Below are positions 1-6,817 of a stretch of DNA of 12,482 nt, in pieces. The translations under genes were made by a program, and so were the position numbers. The stretch spans positions 1-12,482 of the forward strand of contig JALLBK010000983.1 in NCBI GenBank assembly GCA_036940085.1, written 5' to 3'. Under the pieces are notes generated by a model that was given only the letters and a program-made list of their open reading frames with translations, was not told the origin of the DNA and did no database searches. The stretch comes from Discostella pseudostelligera. Its lineage: Eukaryota; Bacillariophyta; Thalassiosirophyceae; Thalassiosirales; Thalassiosiraceae. Position 1 is the first letter of the stretch. Each line of letters starts with the position of its first letter.

Positions 1-421
1 GCAAAACGTAATTAAGCCGGACGTAATTAACGATCCTCTTCGGCAAGACGGTAAGTATTGGTTCATGATGGTTCTTGTAAATCTTTTGTCCGGGAGGCCA
101 ATATAATGTACTGACTCCTCTCGCATGTGTCTTAAAATTGTACTAACTCCTTCGTGATAGTTTCGCGGGCAAATTTTTGGCTCTCTCATTCCTGCGCTGC
201 ATCTTTAGTTTATGTTCTACTGAACTAGAGTGGGTGGTCGAAAGCGTGAGTGGGGTTGCTTTCCCGTGGATTGGTTTCCTCCTGTTTCATCTGAATCTTC
301 CTTTTCCTTTTCCCCTCCCATGCATGCAACTCAATCCCAATCCAACCACTCCGCAGCACTCCATGATGGTACTATGGCTCATCGTCACCCGTAGACCTCG
401 ATCGACTCCCAACCTACAACC
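1..421. promoter_or_regulatory. Upstream region of the first cysteine-rich gene
   Basis: No convincing gene is present. The stretch should contain the promoter and 5' leader of the gene starting at 422. Two small direct repeats are visible: acgtaattaa at 6-15 and 21-30, and a 13-nt element (TGTACTGACTCCT / TGTACTAACTCCT, one mismatch) at 107-119 and 139-151. From about 280 the sequence becomes C- and T-rich, as expected for a leader. It contains ATGs at 320, 324, 363 and 366. The frame of the last three ends in a TGA that overlaps the main start. No TATA box or other core element can be assigned with confidence. Confidence 0.4.
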
Positions 422-425
422 ATGA
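363..425 (+). CDS. Upstream ORF overlapping the start of the first cysteine-rich gene
   Basis: A short frame beginning with a double ATG (363, 366) encodes 20 residues and ends with TGA at 423-425. That stop overlaps the main ATG at 422 in the arrangement ATGA. If transcription starts further upstream, the same frame could begin at the ATG at 324 and give 33 residues. The peptide resembles nothing I know. Its possible role is translational: a ribosome terminating here would be placed exactly on the main start codon. Whether the leader is transcribed this far upstream cannot be seen. Confidence 0.3.
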   Translation: MMVLWLIVTRRPRSTPNLQP

Positions 426-1298
426 GCCCAAAGCTTACCCCATCTGCGGTTGCTTTGGCCTTGTCTGCCTGTGCTGTCATCGGGGGCAACATTATTTCGA
501 GTGCCGGAGAAGTGAACTCGCCCGAGGCGCTGAGCGATGGCAATGGGAATATCGTACATCATCGAATGGCGGAAGCAGAGGAAATCATCCTCAACAAGTT
601 ATACATCGGTGGAAGCAATACTGAAGTTGATGTTGGTATACTCTCAGGAAATGATGGAAGTCGCCATCATGACAATAAACCCCTGTTTCGACATGGCTTC
701 GGCTTCGGTATCGGTATGTCTCCGCGCTTTCTCCAAGAGGAAGTGCTGACATGCCCATACCCCGAGACATGTGAACCCAACCTCTGTGCATGTACGGGAA
801 ACGGAGTAGGCAACGGATATACGTGTGCTGCCGAACTCAATGCTGTTTGTAACAAAGTTACTGATGTGAATGGAACTGTGTGGACCATAGATGGATGCAC
901 GGGAGATACGAAGTATTACAGAAAGGCCTGGTGTCCCTTTGCAGAGTGCATCGTCAATGGAGGGACGTATGGTACATGCTATTGCAAATTTTATGAAACA
1001 GTTTGTGAAATCTATGGTGACCGAAATAAGTATGAGGTAAGTTCCTACTTTCGATTGACATGTTCATCTCTAATCTGTAGTAATGATCGTTCTTCTCGCT
1101 ATTAATGCACAGAATGAAACAGCTACCGTTAATGCTTGTGCAGCCGCCGCTTGTTGTCAAACCAAAACGGACGAAGATGGTAGAAAGTCGTGCTTTGTGG
1201 CTGCCTCATCGAAAGGTCAAAGTCTCATGGCACGGGAAAGCGTTCGAGCTACTACTTCGCTGGCTGTCGCAGCTGTAGCTTGGTCTATCTTGCGTTGA
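422..1298 (+). CDS. Secreted 16-cysteine protein with RXL pro-region and probable GPI tail, paralog 1
   Basis: Spliced gene, exons 422-1036 and 1113-1298, giving 266 aa. Its function is not recognised. The N-terminus (MSPKLTPSAVALALSACAVIGG) looks like a signal peptide. An acidic pro-region follows, ending at SPRFLQEE (R102-F-L104), which fits the R-x-L processing motif of diatom silaffin-, cingulin- and frustulin-type precursors. Residues 111-232 hold 16 cysteines, spaced C-x5-C-x4-C-x-C-x10-C-x7-C-x15-C-x11-C-x4-C-x9-C-x-C-x6-C-x18-C-x4-CC-x11-C. The last 20 residues (TTSLAVAAVAWSIL core) are hydrophobic after a small-residue stretch (AASS), as in GPI-attachment signals. N-glycosylation sequons NGT and NET are present. 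The next gene carries the same architecture, with 71 of 104 aligned residues identical by my count from RFL to the first splice site. The start lies in the context acaaccATG. A cell-surface or wall-associated protein is likely by inference. Confidence 0.85.
1037..1112 (+). other. Spliceosomal intron of paralog 1
   Basis: A 76-nt phase-0 intron with donor GAG|GTAAGT and acceptor ATGCACAG|AAT. Reading through it hits TAA at 1103-1105. Splicing it out restores the ACAAAACCQ...DEDGR...SC segment, which aligns with exon 2 of the tandem paralog. The intron sits at the same codon as intron 1 of the paralog. Confidence 0.9.
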
Positions 1299-1589
1299 AA
1301 ATGATGTATAGGAGACATACGGATGAGACTTATTATTAGGAATGCATTTTAGGAATTGTACAGATGACGCACTGATAGAATGTGCAGGAAAGCAAATCTT
1401 GCAGGAAATACCTGCAACTGAGCTGGGTAAAATGTTCTGTGGAATACTCCAACATCGAATAGAGATTTGGTTCATACTTACAATGCAAATGTTAGTGGTA
1501 AATGTGGTCCCCCACCTTGCTTCCTGTATTGGTTCATGGTTGATTGCATCTCTTGTTAGTTCACAGAAGTATCAGCGGTACTACTTCTT

Positions 1590-1636
1590 CCCGCCATTTT
1601 CCATTTCCCCCGCCATTTTCCATTTCCCCCGCCATT
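1590..1636 (+). repeat. 19-bp tandem repeat CCCGCCATTTTCCATTTCC
   Basis: Two perfect 19-bp copies (1590-1608, 1609-1627) are followed by the first nine bases of a third (1628-1636). Each copy carries CCCGCCATT. A related TTCCCGCCTTTTTC occurs at 1653. The array lies about 190-235 bp before the ATG of paralog 2, a plausible position for promoter elements. Confidence 0.85.
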
Positions 1637-1746
1637 AACTTTCATTTTTGACTTCCCGCCTTTTTCTAAAATGGCGCGCCGCTAGATCTGAGTTGTCGAC
1701 GTCATCATCGCATCACTTCCGATTTCCGATCCAATGACCAACGACC

Positions 1747-1818
1747 ATGGCGACGAGCAGAGACAACAACATCATCATAAGTAGTATGTTGCAGTTAGGA
1801 GTAATATCTTATATCTAA
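1747..1818 (+). CDS. Upstream ORF in the leader of paralog 2
   Basis: ATG in the strong context gaccATGG opens a 23-residue frame ending in TAA at 1816-1818, 6 nt before the main ATG at 1825 and in the same frame. No homology is recognised. If transcribed, it should reduce or condition translation of the main frame by termination and reinitiation; stop-codon readthrough would give an N-terminally extended protein. The transcription start site is unknown, so this is a candidate only. Confidence 0.35.
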   Translation: MATSRDNNIIISSMLQLGVISYI

Positions 1819-1824
1819 TCCACC

Positions 1825-2957
1825 ATGAACCCAAAGCTCACCTCAACCGCATTGGCTCTGGCATTGTCTGCCACTACTTTCGTCGAGAGTAACATTTCGA
1901 CTGCGGGAGAAGTTAAATCGTCCGATAGACAGAATGACGGCATCAAGAAAATTAATGATCGACGATGGGCGGAGCAACAAATCTCCAGCTCATTGCATGG
2001 AATCTCCACCTATGGAAGCACTATTGAAGAAGTTGATGTGGGTATTCTCGCAGTAGAAGATGACGGGAGTCATCATGATACCATGCCCCTATTTCGACAA
2101 CGTGGGGTGAAAGACGCCGCTAGCTTCAGTACTGTTCCACGCTTTCTCCAAGAGGGCGAACCAACTTGTGCATATCCCGACACATGTGAGCCCAACCTCT
2201 GTGCATGCACCGCCAAGGGAAGATACGGATATGATTGTGCCGCGGAACTCAACGCAGTGTGCAATAAAGTATATGATGACAATGGAAAGGTATGGACATT
2301 AGATGGGTGCACGGGTAATGTGGCGTACTATGCAAACACATATTGCCCATTTGCCAAATGCATCGTCGAGGGGGGAACGTATGGGGAGTGCTCTTGTCAG
2401 TTTTATCAGAACGTTTGTGATCTGTATGGTGACCGACAAAAGTATCAGGTAAGGTCTGGATTAGTAGCGACGTGGGAAACGTGAAACGTCGTACTTGTCA
2501 AGCAAAATTTCTCCATTTTCCATGGCCATCATCTCAATCTCTGTCTCAACTCTTCACAACCGACTCTGTCTGTTTTATTAGGATGACCCGAATGTAATAC
2601 AATCTTGTGCAGCCGCCGCTTGCTGTCAAAACAAAACCGACGAAGATGGTAGAAGGTCGTGCCTTGACAATGCTCACAGTGCAAGCACAACGAGCACCAC
2701 CATGTCCAGTGGAGAGTCCAGCCCGTCCGCGGAAAGTATAGCCAGCTCGGATGTGAGTTGAATTGTTCATTCGAAATATGTACTTTTTCCACATTGTATA
2801 TCGACCAACCCGACAATATTCAACACGGTATGAATTTACAATCATGATGCAGGGTCCGGCACCCACCAGCAGTGGTCACGGTCTGATGTTGTGGAACAAT
2901 GTACGAGCTACATCATCATTGACTGTCGCAGCTGTAGCTTGGTCTATCTTGTGTTGA
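1825..2957 (+). CDS. Secreted 16-cysteine protein with RXL pro-region, Ser/Thr linker and probable GPI tail, paralog 2
   Basis: Spliced gene, exons 1825-2448, 2582-2752 and 2853-2957, giving 299 aa. It is the tandem paralog of the preceding gene. It has a signal-peptide-like start (MNPKLTSTALALALSATT), an acidic pro-region with the conserved EVDVGIL and DGSHHD elements, an RFL motif at 106-108, and the same 16 cysteines at 115-235. A 30-residue linker (236-265) in which 15 residues are Ser or Thr is absent from paralog 1. A hydrophobic tail (SSLTVAAVAWSILC) is nearly identical to that of paralog 1. Sequons NIS and NKT are visible. The linker suits an O-glycosylated stalk that raises a GPI-anchored head above the membrane; this is inference. 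The start has the context tccaccATG. Function is not recognised. Confidence 0.83.
2449..2581 (+). other. Intron 1 of paralog 2
   Basis: A 133-nt phase-0 intron, donor CAG|GTAAGG and acceptor TTTTATTAG|GAT. Read-through meets TGA at 2482-2484. It lies at the same codon as the single intron of paralog 1 but differs in length and sequence. Confidence 0.88.
2753..2852 (+). other. Intron 2 of paralog 2
   Basis: A 100-nt phase-0 intron, donor GAT|GTGAGT and acceptor CATGATGCAG|GGT. Without splicing the frame ends almost at once (GTG AGT TGA). The tail encoded downstream matches the tail of paralog 1, which supports the splice. Paralog 1 has no intron at this place. Confidence 0.8.
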
Positions 2958-3505
2958 GATGATGTAGCAGAAATTATGCTGATTCCTGATGAAACACTCT
3001 TGTCAAATAATTGTACAGCGAATTAAGCGCTAGGTAGGGCGGAGTAATCTTGCAACTTGCATCCATGTGTGTTGATGGCGGCGATGGATGACTTGACTCT
3101 TCCAGAGAGAGATAATTCTTGACAACATAATCGTATGTGATAATCCTTGCGTTTCCCATAGTCTGATACCTTTACATCTTCAGATTGAAGCCGTACCGCT
3201 CATCACTCCTTGCTAATTCTTTCATCCATGTCCGTCCGTGGACTACTCGAGGTTTCGGACGTAAAGATTCCGTCGGGTTCCATTCTTCAGTAGTATTCAA
3301 GAGCTCCGTTCGGGGATGCACAATCCACGAGGGCAAGTGATGGATACAACTGTTTAATGGCTCATGTTCATGACAACTATCATGAGTTTTGACTGAGAAG
3401 GATTTGAGGCAAGGTAAACGAGAGAAACAATCAAACAGACGCAGCCGATGTCACACTGCAGCGACGGTCTTCATTGAAACAATATGACATTTCCACTTCT
3501 TTAAT
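2958..3505. other. Convergent intergenic region between paralog 2 and eL32
   Basis: This holds the 3' UTRs of two converging genes. The first bases after the stop (TGAGATGATGTA) resemble those after the stop of paralog 1 (TGAAAATGATGTA), so the tandem duplication included the start of the 3' UTR. I see no tRNA, convincing small RNA, repeat or supported ORF in the rest. Confidence 0.5.
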
Positions 3506-3916
3506 TTATGCATCCTCCTCTGCCCTCAACTTGGCCGCAGCATTCGTCACCCGAATAGCAAGCTGTTCGGCCCTCTCAATAATCTGCCTCCTCACACGCG
3601 AACTGACTGAATGCGCCACAGTTGCGGCATATGTCCTATTGTGCATCATGAGCATTTCCAAATCCGACACATTCGAAACGACGACGCTCTTGAATCCATT
3701 GGGCAAGATATTGCGGGTCTTCTTGTTGGAGCCGTAACCGATGGAGGGCATGGGAAGTGCACCCTTGAAACGACGACGGACGCGGCCGTCGATACCCTTG
3801 GGTTTACGCCATGAGGAGTTGCGAATACGGACGAAGAGATCAGACTGATGGCGAGCGAACTTCTTAGTTCGCTTCTTGACGATTGTCTTCTTGTGTAGGG
3901 GTTGTACTCCTGCCAT
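3506..3916 (-). CDS. RPL32: Cytosolic 60S ribosomal protein eL32
   Basis: A single-exon gene of 136 aa encodes eL32 (formerly L32e), a core protein of the large ribosomal subunit. The family signature runs the full length: [15 protein letters not shown] near the N-terminus, [39 protein letters not shown], an NVSDLEML segment, [19 protein letters not shown] and [15 protein letters not shown] at the end. Length and both ends match eukaryotic eL32 proteins, so the gene is complete and needs no intron. The start is in the context gcaaccATGG. It diverges from the MDR oxidoreductase gene, with 467 bp between their start codons, and converges on paralog 2. High constitutive expression is expected for the family. 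Confidence 0.98.
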   Translation of the reverse strand: MAGVQPLHKKTIVKKRTKKFARHQSDLFVRIRNSSWRKPKGIDGRVRRRFKGALPMPSIGYGSNKKTRNILPNGFKSVVVSNVSDLEMLMMHNRTYAATVAHSVSSRVRRQIIERAEQLAIRVTNAAAKLRAEEDA

Positions 3917-4383
3917 GGTTGCTATGCGTCTACCTCCAATTGATTATCAATCAATTGATAGAATTTCGTCTGCGGCTTTTGCTTGGGTGGAGGGTGAGCG
4001 GCCGTCCTACGAAGCGATCTACTAACTCCGCAATAGGAATTTTTGAGTAGGGAGATAAGAGGTAAACTTTCATAGCGATCATTCAGCGAAAAAGCCTTTT
4101 GGACCATGGACTGTTGGGACTCCTTGATAGTTGGGTTTCTTACCTTTTCTTGCCGTTCAGTGCTTAGCGATATTCTTTCTCACATTTCTTTCTTTTCTCA
4201 TCCGATTTGGATGAAATCGAGACTTCCCTCCGGAGATCATTCATACATCAACAGATACCAGCAGGGCATCAACAATCAAATACCAATACCGACATCGGCA
4301 ATTATCTACAATACCATCAGCGGACCGCGGATCAATTAGACACTATACTAATCCTATTCGATCATCAATTGTCAATTGCGGCA
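3917..4383. promoter_or_regulatory. Divergent promoter region of eL32 and the MDR oxidoreductase
   Basis: Both flanking genes start from this 467-bp interval, so it should carry both promoters and both leaders. Visible elements are a perfect inverted repeat in the eL32 leader (3937-3957), a pyrimidine-rich stretch at 4171-4202 (tattctttctcacatttctt and onward) on the MDR side, and two CAATTG hexamers at 4366-4371 and 4373-4378 just before the MDR ATG. No TATA box is assigned. Confidence 0.5.
3937..3957. repeat. Perfect inverted repeat CAATTGATT-ATC-AATCAATTG
   Basis: Two 9-bp arms separated by 3 bp, with no mismatch. It lies 21-41 bp upstream of the eL32 start codon, so it is either a dimeric protein-binding site in the promoter or an AU-rich hairpin in the leader. 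The loop is short and the arms are AT-rich, so an RNA hairpin would be weak. Confidence 0.8.
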
Positions 4384-6011
4384 ATGAAGTTTGGCAAGTT
4401 CTTTTCAAAGAAGCGCGGCGGCAATGTCGCGTCCAAACCCGAGGACATCGGCGCCACCGCCGTAAAGATCGCAATGGTCGAGAATGACGATAAGGTAGAG
4501 ATATCAGAGGCGTCACCAGAGGCAGAAGACAGAGAGGAATCACCCATCACCGTCGCCGGCATTTCTAAGAATGCGTCTCATGAATTGGCGAAAAATAATG
4601 TGCCTTTCCCTGCACAGGACGCTAGCTTATCGCACGACGAAATGCGCGAGGAACCTCCCTCATGTGACCCCACCGAAGAACTCGTAGTCGAGATTTCCCA
4701 GCGGGATACAGCTAGTTCTTACGATTCAGGAGAATCTTACGATGAGGAAGATATCACCTATTTTGATAACGCGACTCTTTCTGTCGTAACCCCCAACCAA
4801 CAATTGGGCCTTAGAATGGGTGAGAAGAAAACGAATTACTTCCACAAGGATGTGGTTGTGAGTAGTTTGGATGTTGGGATGATCGGATTAGTTCTCAGGG
4901 CAATGTATTTCATTCCGAAACCTTGTGCTAGTGATCATGTAGTGTTGAAGGTTGATGTAAGTACAGTTTCATTTCGCCAAATGATGGAACGAGAGAAAAC
5001 TGTGTATTGTGTATAATTGCATCTTCTTACACTAACAACGTCCACTTCCGCTGTTTGTCCACGTCTCGTCCGCAGGCATCCAGTATCTCGAGGCGCGATT
5101 GCACGTTATGCAAGGGTGTCGGTCTAACAAAAGAGATGCTCCCATTCGTACCCGGCCACGAAATTATTGGTACCATCCAATATCTAGGCGAGAGGGCAAA
5201 AATAAGTGGAAAATTTCGTGATGGAGATCGCGTCGCGGCCGTGTCCATGACCGGTGGCGGCAACTCACGGTTCATCAGCATTCCAGCCAACCGTCTTACT
5301 AAAATTCCGACGGAAGTCCTAAGCTCCGAGGCAGTATGCATGATTCATGATTACATGGGTGCTCTACGCGCACTCCGTCTTGCGAAGAAGGGAGGATCAC
5401 CTTTCACCGGCAACAGCATACTTGTTACCGATGGTTTCTCTCCCATGGGACAAGCTATCATAAACTTGGCGAATATGGAAGGTGCCGAGATCTACTGCTG
5501 CGCGCATGAATCGAAGCATGCCTACCTCGCCTCCATGGGTGTAAAGTGCTTTGATAAGAATCCCGAAGCTTGGCTTCCCAAAGCCCAAGGCACGTTCGAT
5601 GTCGTCATCGACAACTCGTGCATGGATGCCTATTCTTCAAGTTGGTACGCCCTCAAGGACAAGGGAAAACTAATCTGCTTAGGGCCATTGTACAAAATTG
5701 AAGACGATGACTTGAGCCAAGGTGGGTGCGGTATCATTGAAGTTACCGAATTGCAACAGAAGTGGGCTCAAATCAAGGCCAAGTACATCATGAGCCAAAC
5801 GATGTTCCTGAATACGGAAACCATCTACGACGAAGATGTGGAGCAGTACCAGCAAGATTTGAGGTATTTGATGTTCTTGTTGGAACAAGGATCTATCAAG
5901 CCAAAGGTTGCGGAATTGGTATCGTTGAGTGATGTGGGGGATGCGCAACGGCTTATGGAGAGTGGCAAGGCGAATGGTACTGTTGTGTGCACGCCATGGG
6001 TGGAGGAGTAA
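4384..6011 (+). CDS. MDR-superfamily (quinone oxidoreductase-like) NAD(P)H-dependent oxidoreductase with acidic N-terminal extension
   Basis: Two exons (4384-4956, 5076-6011) encode 502 aa. Residues from about 165 are a medium-chain dehydrogenase/reductase: ASSISRRD at 192-199, the VPGHEIIGTI motif at 216-225, DGDRVAAVS at 240-248, a nucleotide-binding segment ILVTDGFSPMGQA (306-318), and FDVVIDNS plus GKLICLGP later in the Rossmann domain. The position that holds the first catalytic zinc cysteine in zinc alcohol dehydrogenases is Ser here, so a zinc-free quinone reductase-like enzyme is more likely, although the GHE motif is kept. The dinucleotide loop GFSPMG departs from the usual GxGxxG. 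Residues 1-150 are outside the family: a basic start (MKFGKFFSKKRGG), then acidic, Ser-rich, probably disordered sequence. I chose the ATG at 4384 because the upstream in-frame 59 residues from 4207 read like translated leader. The substrate is unknown. Confidence 0.85.
4957..5075 (+). other. Intron of the MDR oxidoreductase gene
   Basis: A 119-nt phase-0 intron, donor GAT|GTAAGT and acceptor CGTCCGCAG|GCA. It joins VVLKVD to ASSISRRD, making the continuous strand expected of the MDR N-terminal domain. The unspliced frame ends at the stop at 5014-5016. Confidence 0.9.
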
Positions 6012-6197
6012 GCGAGAAGCGAGAGTGGTGTTTTTTGATGAGAAAGTCCACTTCCTGCTCCTCCATGTCTGTTTAAAGAAGGAGAACGAATTGTAAGAAA
6101 TGTATGTTGACATTAGGCTGGGCTGATTTTGTACAGTGCATACTGCTGGACTGCAATAGCGAAAATTAACCTATAATTGTTTGGTATTTCGGTATAC

Positions 6198-6221
6198 GAT
6201 GGATGGATGGATGGATTGATG
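6198..6221 (+). repeat. GATG microsatellite
   Basis: Four perfect GATG units followed by GATT and one more GATG. It is about 190 bp past the MDR stop codon and is probably untranslated. It may vary in length between strains. Confidence 0.9.
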
Positions 6222-6623
6222 AACCTACAACAAGAGCAAAATGTGTTGTTTCAATTACAACCTACAACATACTCTAAAATAATATCTCATCCATCGTCGG
6301 AAGTCGGAAGTTGTGGCTGGATATGAAAATGCCTATGGCTGGATGGTTCACCTGACTCTCCCGCTATTTATTCTACAGAACATGCTACGTAGGAAATAAT
6401 ATGAATTCGAGAAAAAAGCGAATTGGACTTCCTGCCAACGTACCAAACGACAGACGACACACCAGTGATCGCCAAACAAATCTTCTATCAGCCTACAGCG
6501 TCTAACATCGCAAAGAGTGGAACACCAAAAATCCACAACACCAACAACCCACCGACGTCAATCATGACAAAGAGACGATGACGATGATGACTTGCCTCCA
6601 TGCTACTTATCTCTCAGTAGGAG

Positions 6624-6742
6624 TATCTAGTATCTCTAGTATCTCCTTCTAACTACTAAGGCAATTCAATCTAAAACGTAGGNTATCTAGTATCTCTAGT
6701 ATCTCCTTCTAACTACTAAGGCAATTCAATCTAAAACGTAGG
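6624..6742 (+). repeat. Exact 59-bp direct duplication around a single N, probable assembly artefact
   Basis: Bases 6624-6682 and 6684-6742 are identical over 59 bp (starting TATCTAGTATCTCTAG, ending AAAACGTAGG) and are separated only by the N at 6683. A one-base N between identical contig ends is what a scaffolder leaves when it places overlapping contigs side by side without merging them. The genome probably has one copy, and the true region is then 60 bp shorter. Each copy itself contains the short repeat TCTAGTATCT. Confidence 0.85.
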
Positions 6743-6817
6743 AGCAACAAATAGACACATTTGACGTACAAATCATTAAGTATTTCATCAAGAAGACGGA
6801 GAGAAAGTCATATAACC

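Larger units (their letters stand above)
1299..1824 (+). promoter_or_regulatory. Region between the tandem paralogs, promoter and leader of paralog 2
   Basis: No protein gene is supported here. The first part should be the 3' UTR of paralog 1. The second half holds the likely promoter of paralog 2: a 19-bp repeat array (1590-1636), two TTCCCGCC motifs (1588-1595 and 1653-1660), the 8-bp palindrome GGCGCGCC (1673-1680) and a GACGTCA element (1698-1704). A short upstream ORF lies at 1747-1818. The two leaders are not recognisably alike, so the paralogs may be regulated differently although their coding regions match. Confidence 0.45.
6012..6817. promoter_or_regulatory. Intergenic region: 3' UTR of the MDR gene and promoter of the PDZ-like gene
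   Basis: No supported gene occurs here. It contains a GATG microsatellite (6198-6221), a repeated CCTACAACA-type element around 6224-6270, and a 59-bp duplication flanking the only ambiguous base of the window (6683). The part nearest 6818 is the leader of the large PDZ-like gene. Spacing within this region is unreliable because of the assembly scar. Confidence 0.5.

Noticed and set aside
2974..3159. 61-residue minus-strand frame in the convergent region
   Set aside because: No domain, signal or composition bias supports coding, and it falls where 3' UTRs are expected.
3180..3206. Box C-like GTGATGA and box D-like CTGA on the minus strand
   Set aside because: The boxes are only 16 nt apart, and no second box D or terminal stem is visible at C/D snoRNA spacing.
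4106..4339. 77-residue frame with a strong start context (ggaccATGG) upstream of the MDR gene
   Set aside because: No recognisable domain and no clear splice donor to join it to the MDR exon. It may be an upstream ORF if transcription starts this early.
4207..4383. In-frame ATG at 4207 as an earlier start for the MDR gene
   Set aside because: The added 59 residues look like translated leader (Gln/His/Ile-rich with no motif) and the ATG context is weak. It is not excluded; 5' end data would decide.
6683..6683. Reading the 59-bp duplication as a transposon target-site or recent tandem duplication
   Set aside because: The copies are exact, touch a single ambiguous base and have no element between them, which fits an unmerged contig overlap better.
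1698..6767. GACGTCA or TGACGT elements at 1698-1704, 6554-6560 and 6762-6767, like the CO2/cAMP-responsive elements of diatom promoters
   Set aside because: The elements are short and expected by chance in several kb. They are not arranged as the closely spaced clusters seen in characterised promoters, and one lies inside a probable leader.
6761..6817. N-terminal extension of the PDZ-like protein
   Set aside because: The extension begins at a TTG codon and contains no ATG. A nuclear eukaryotic gene is better started at the ATG at 6818.
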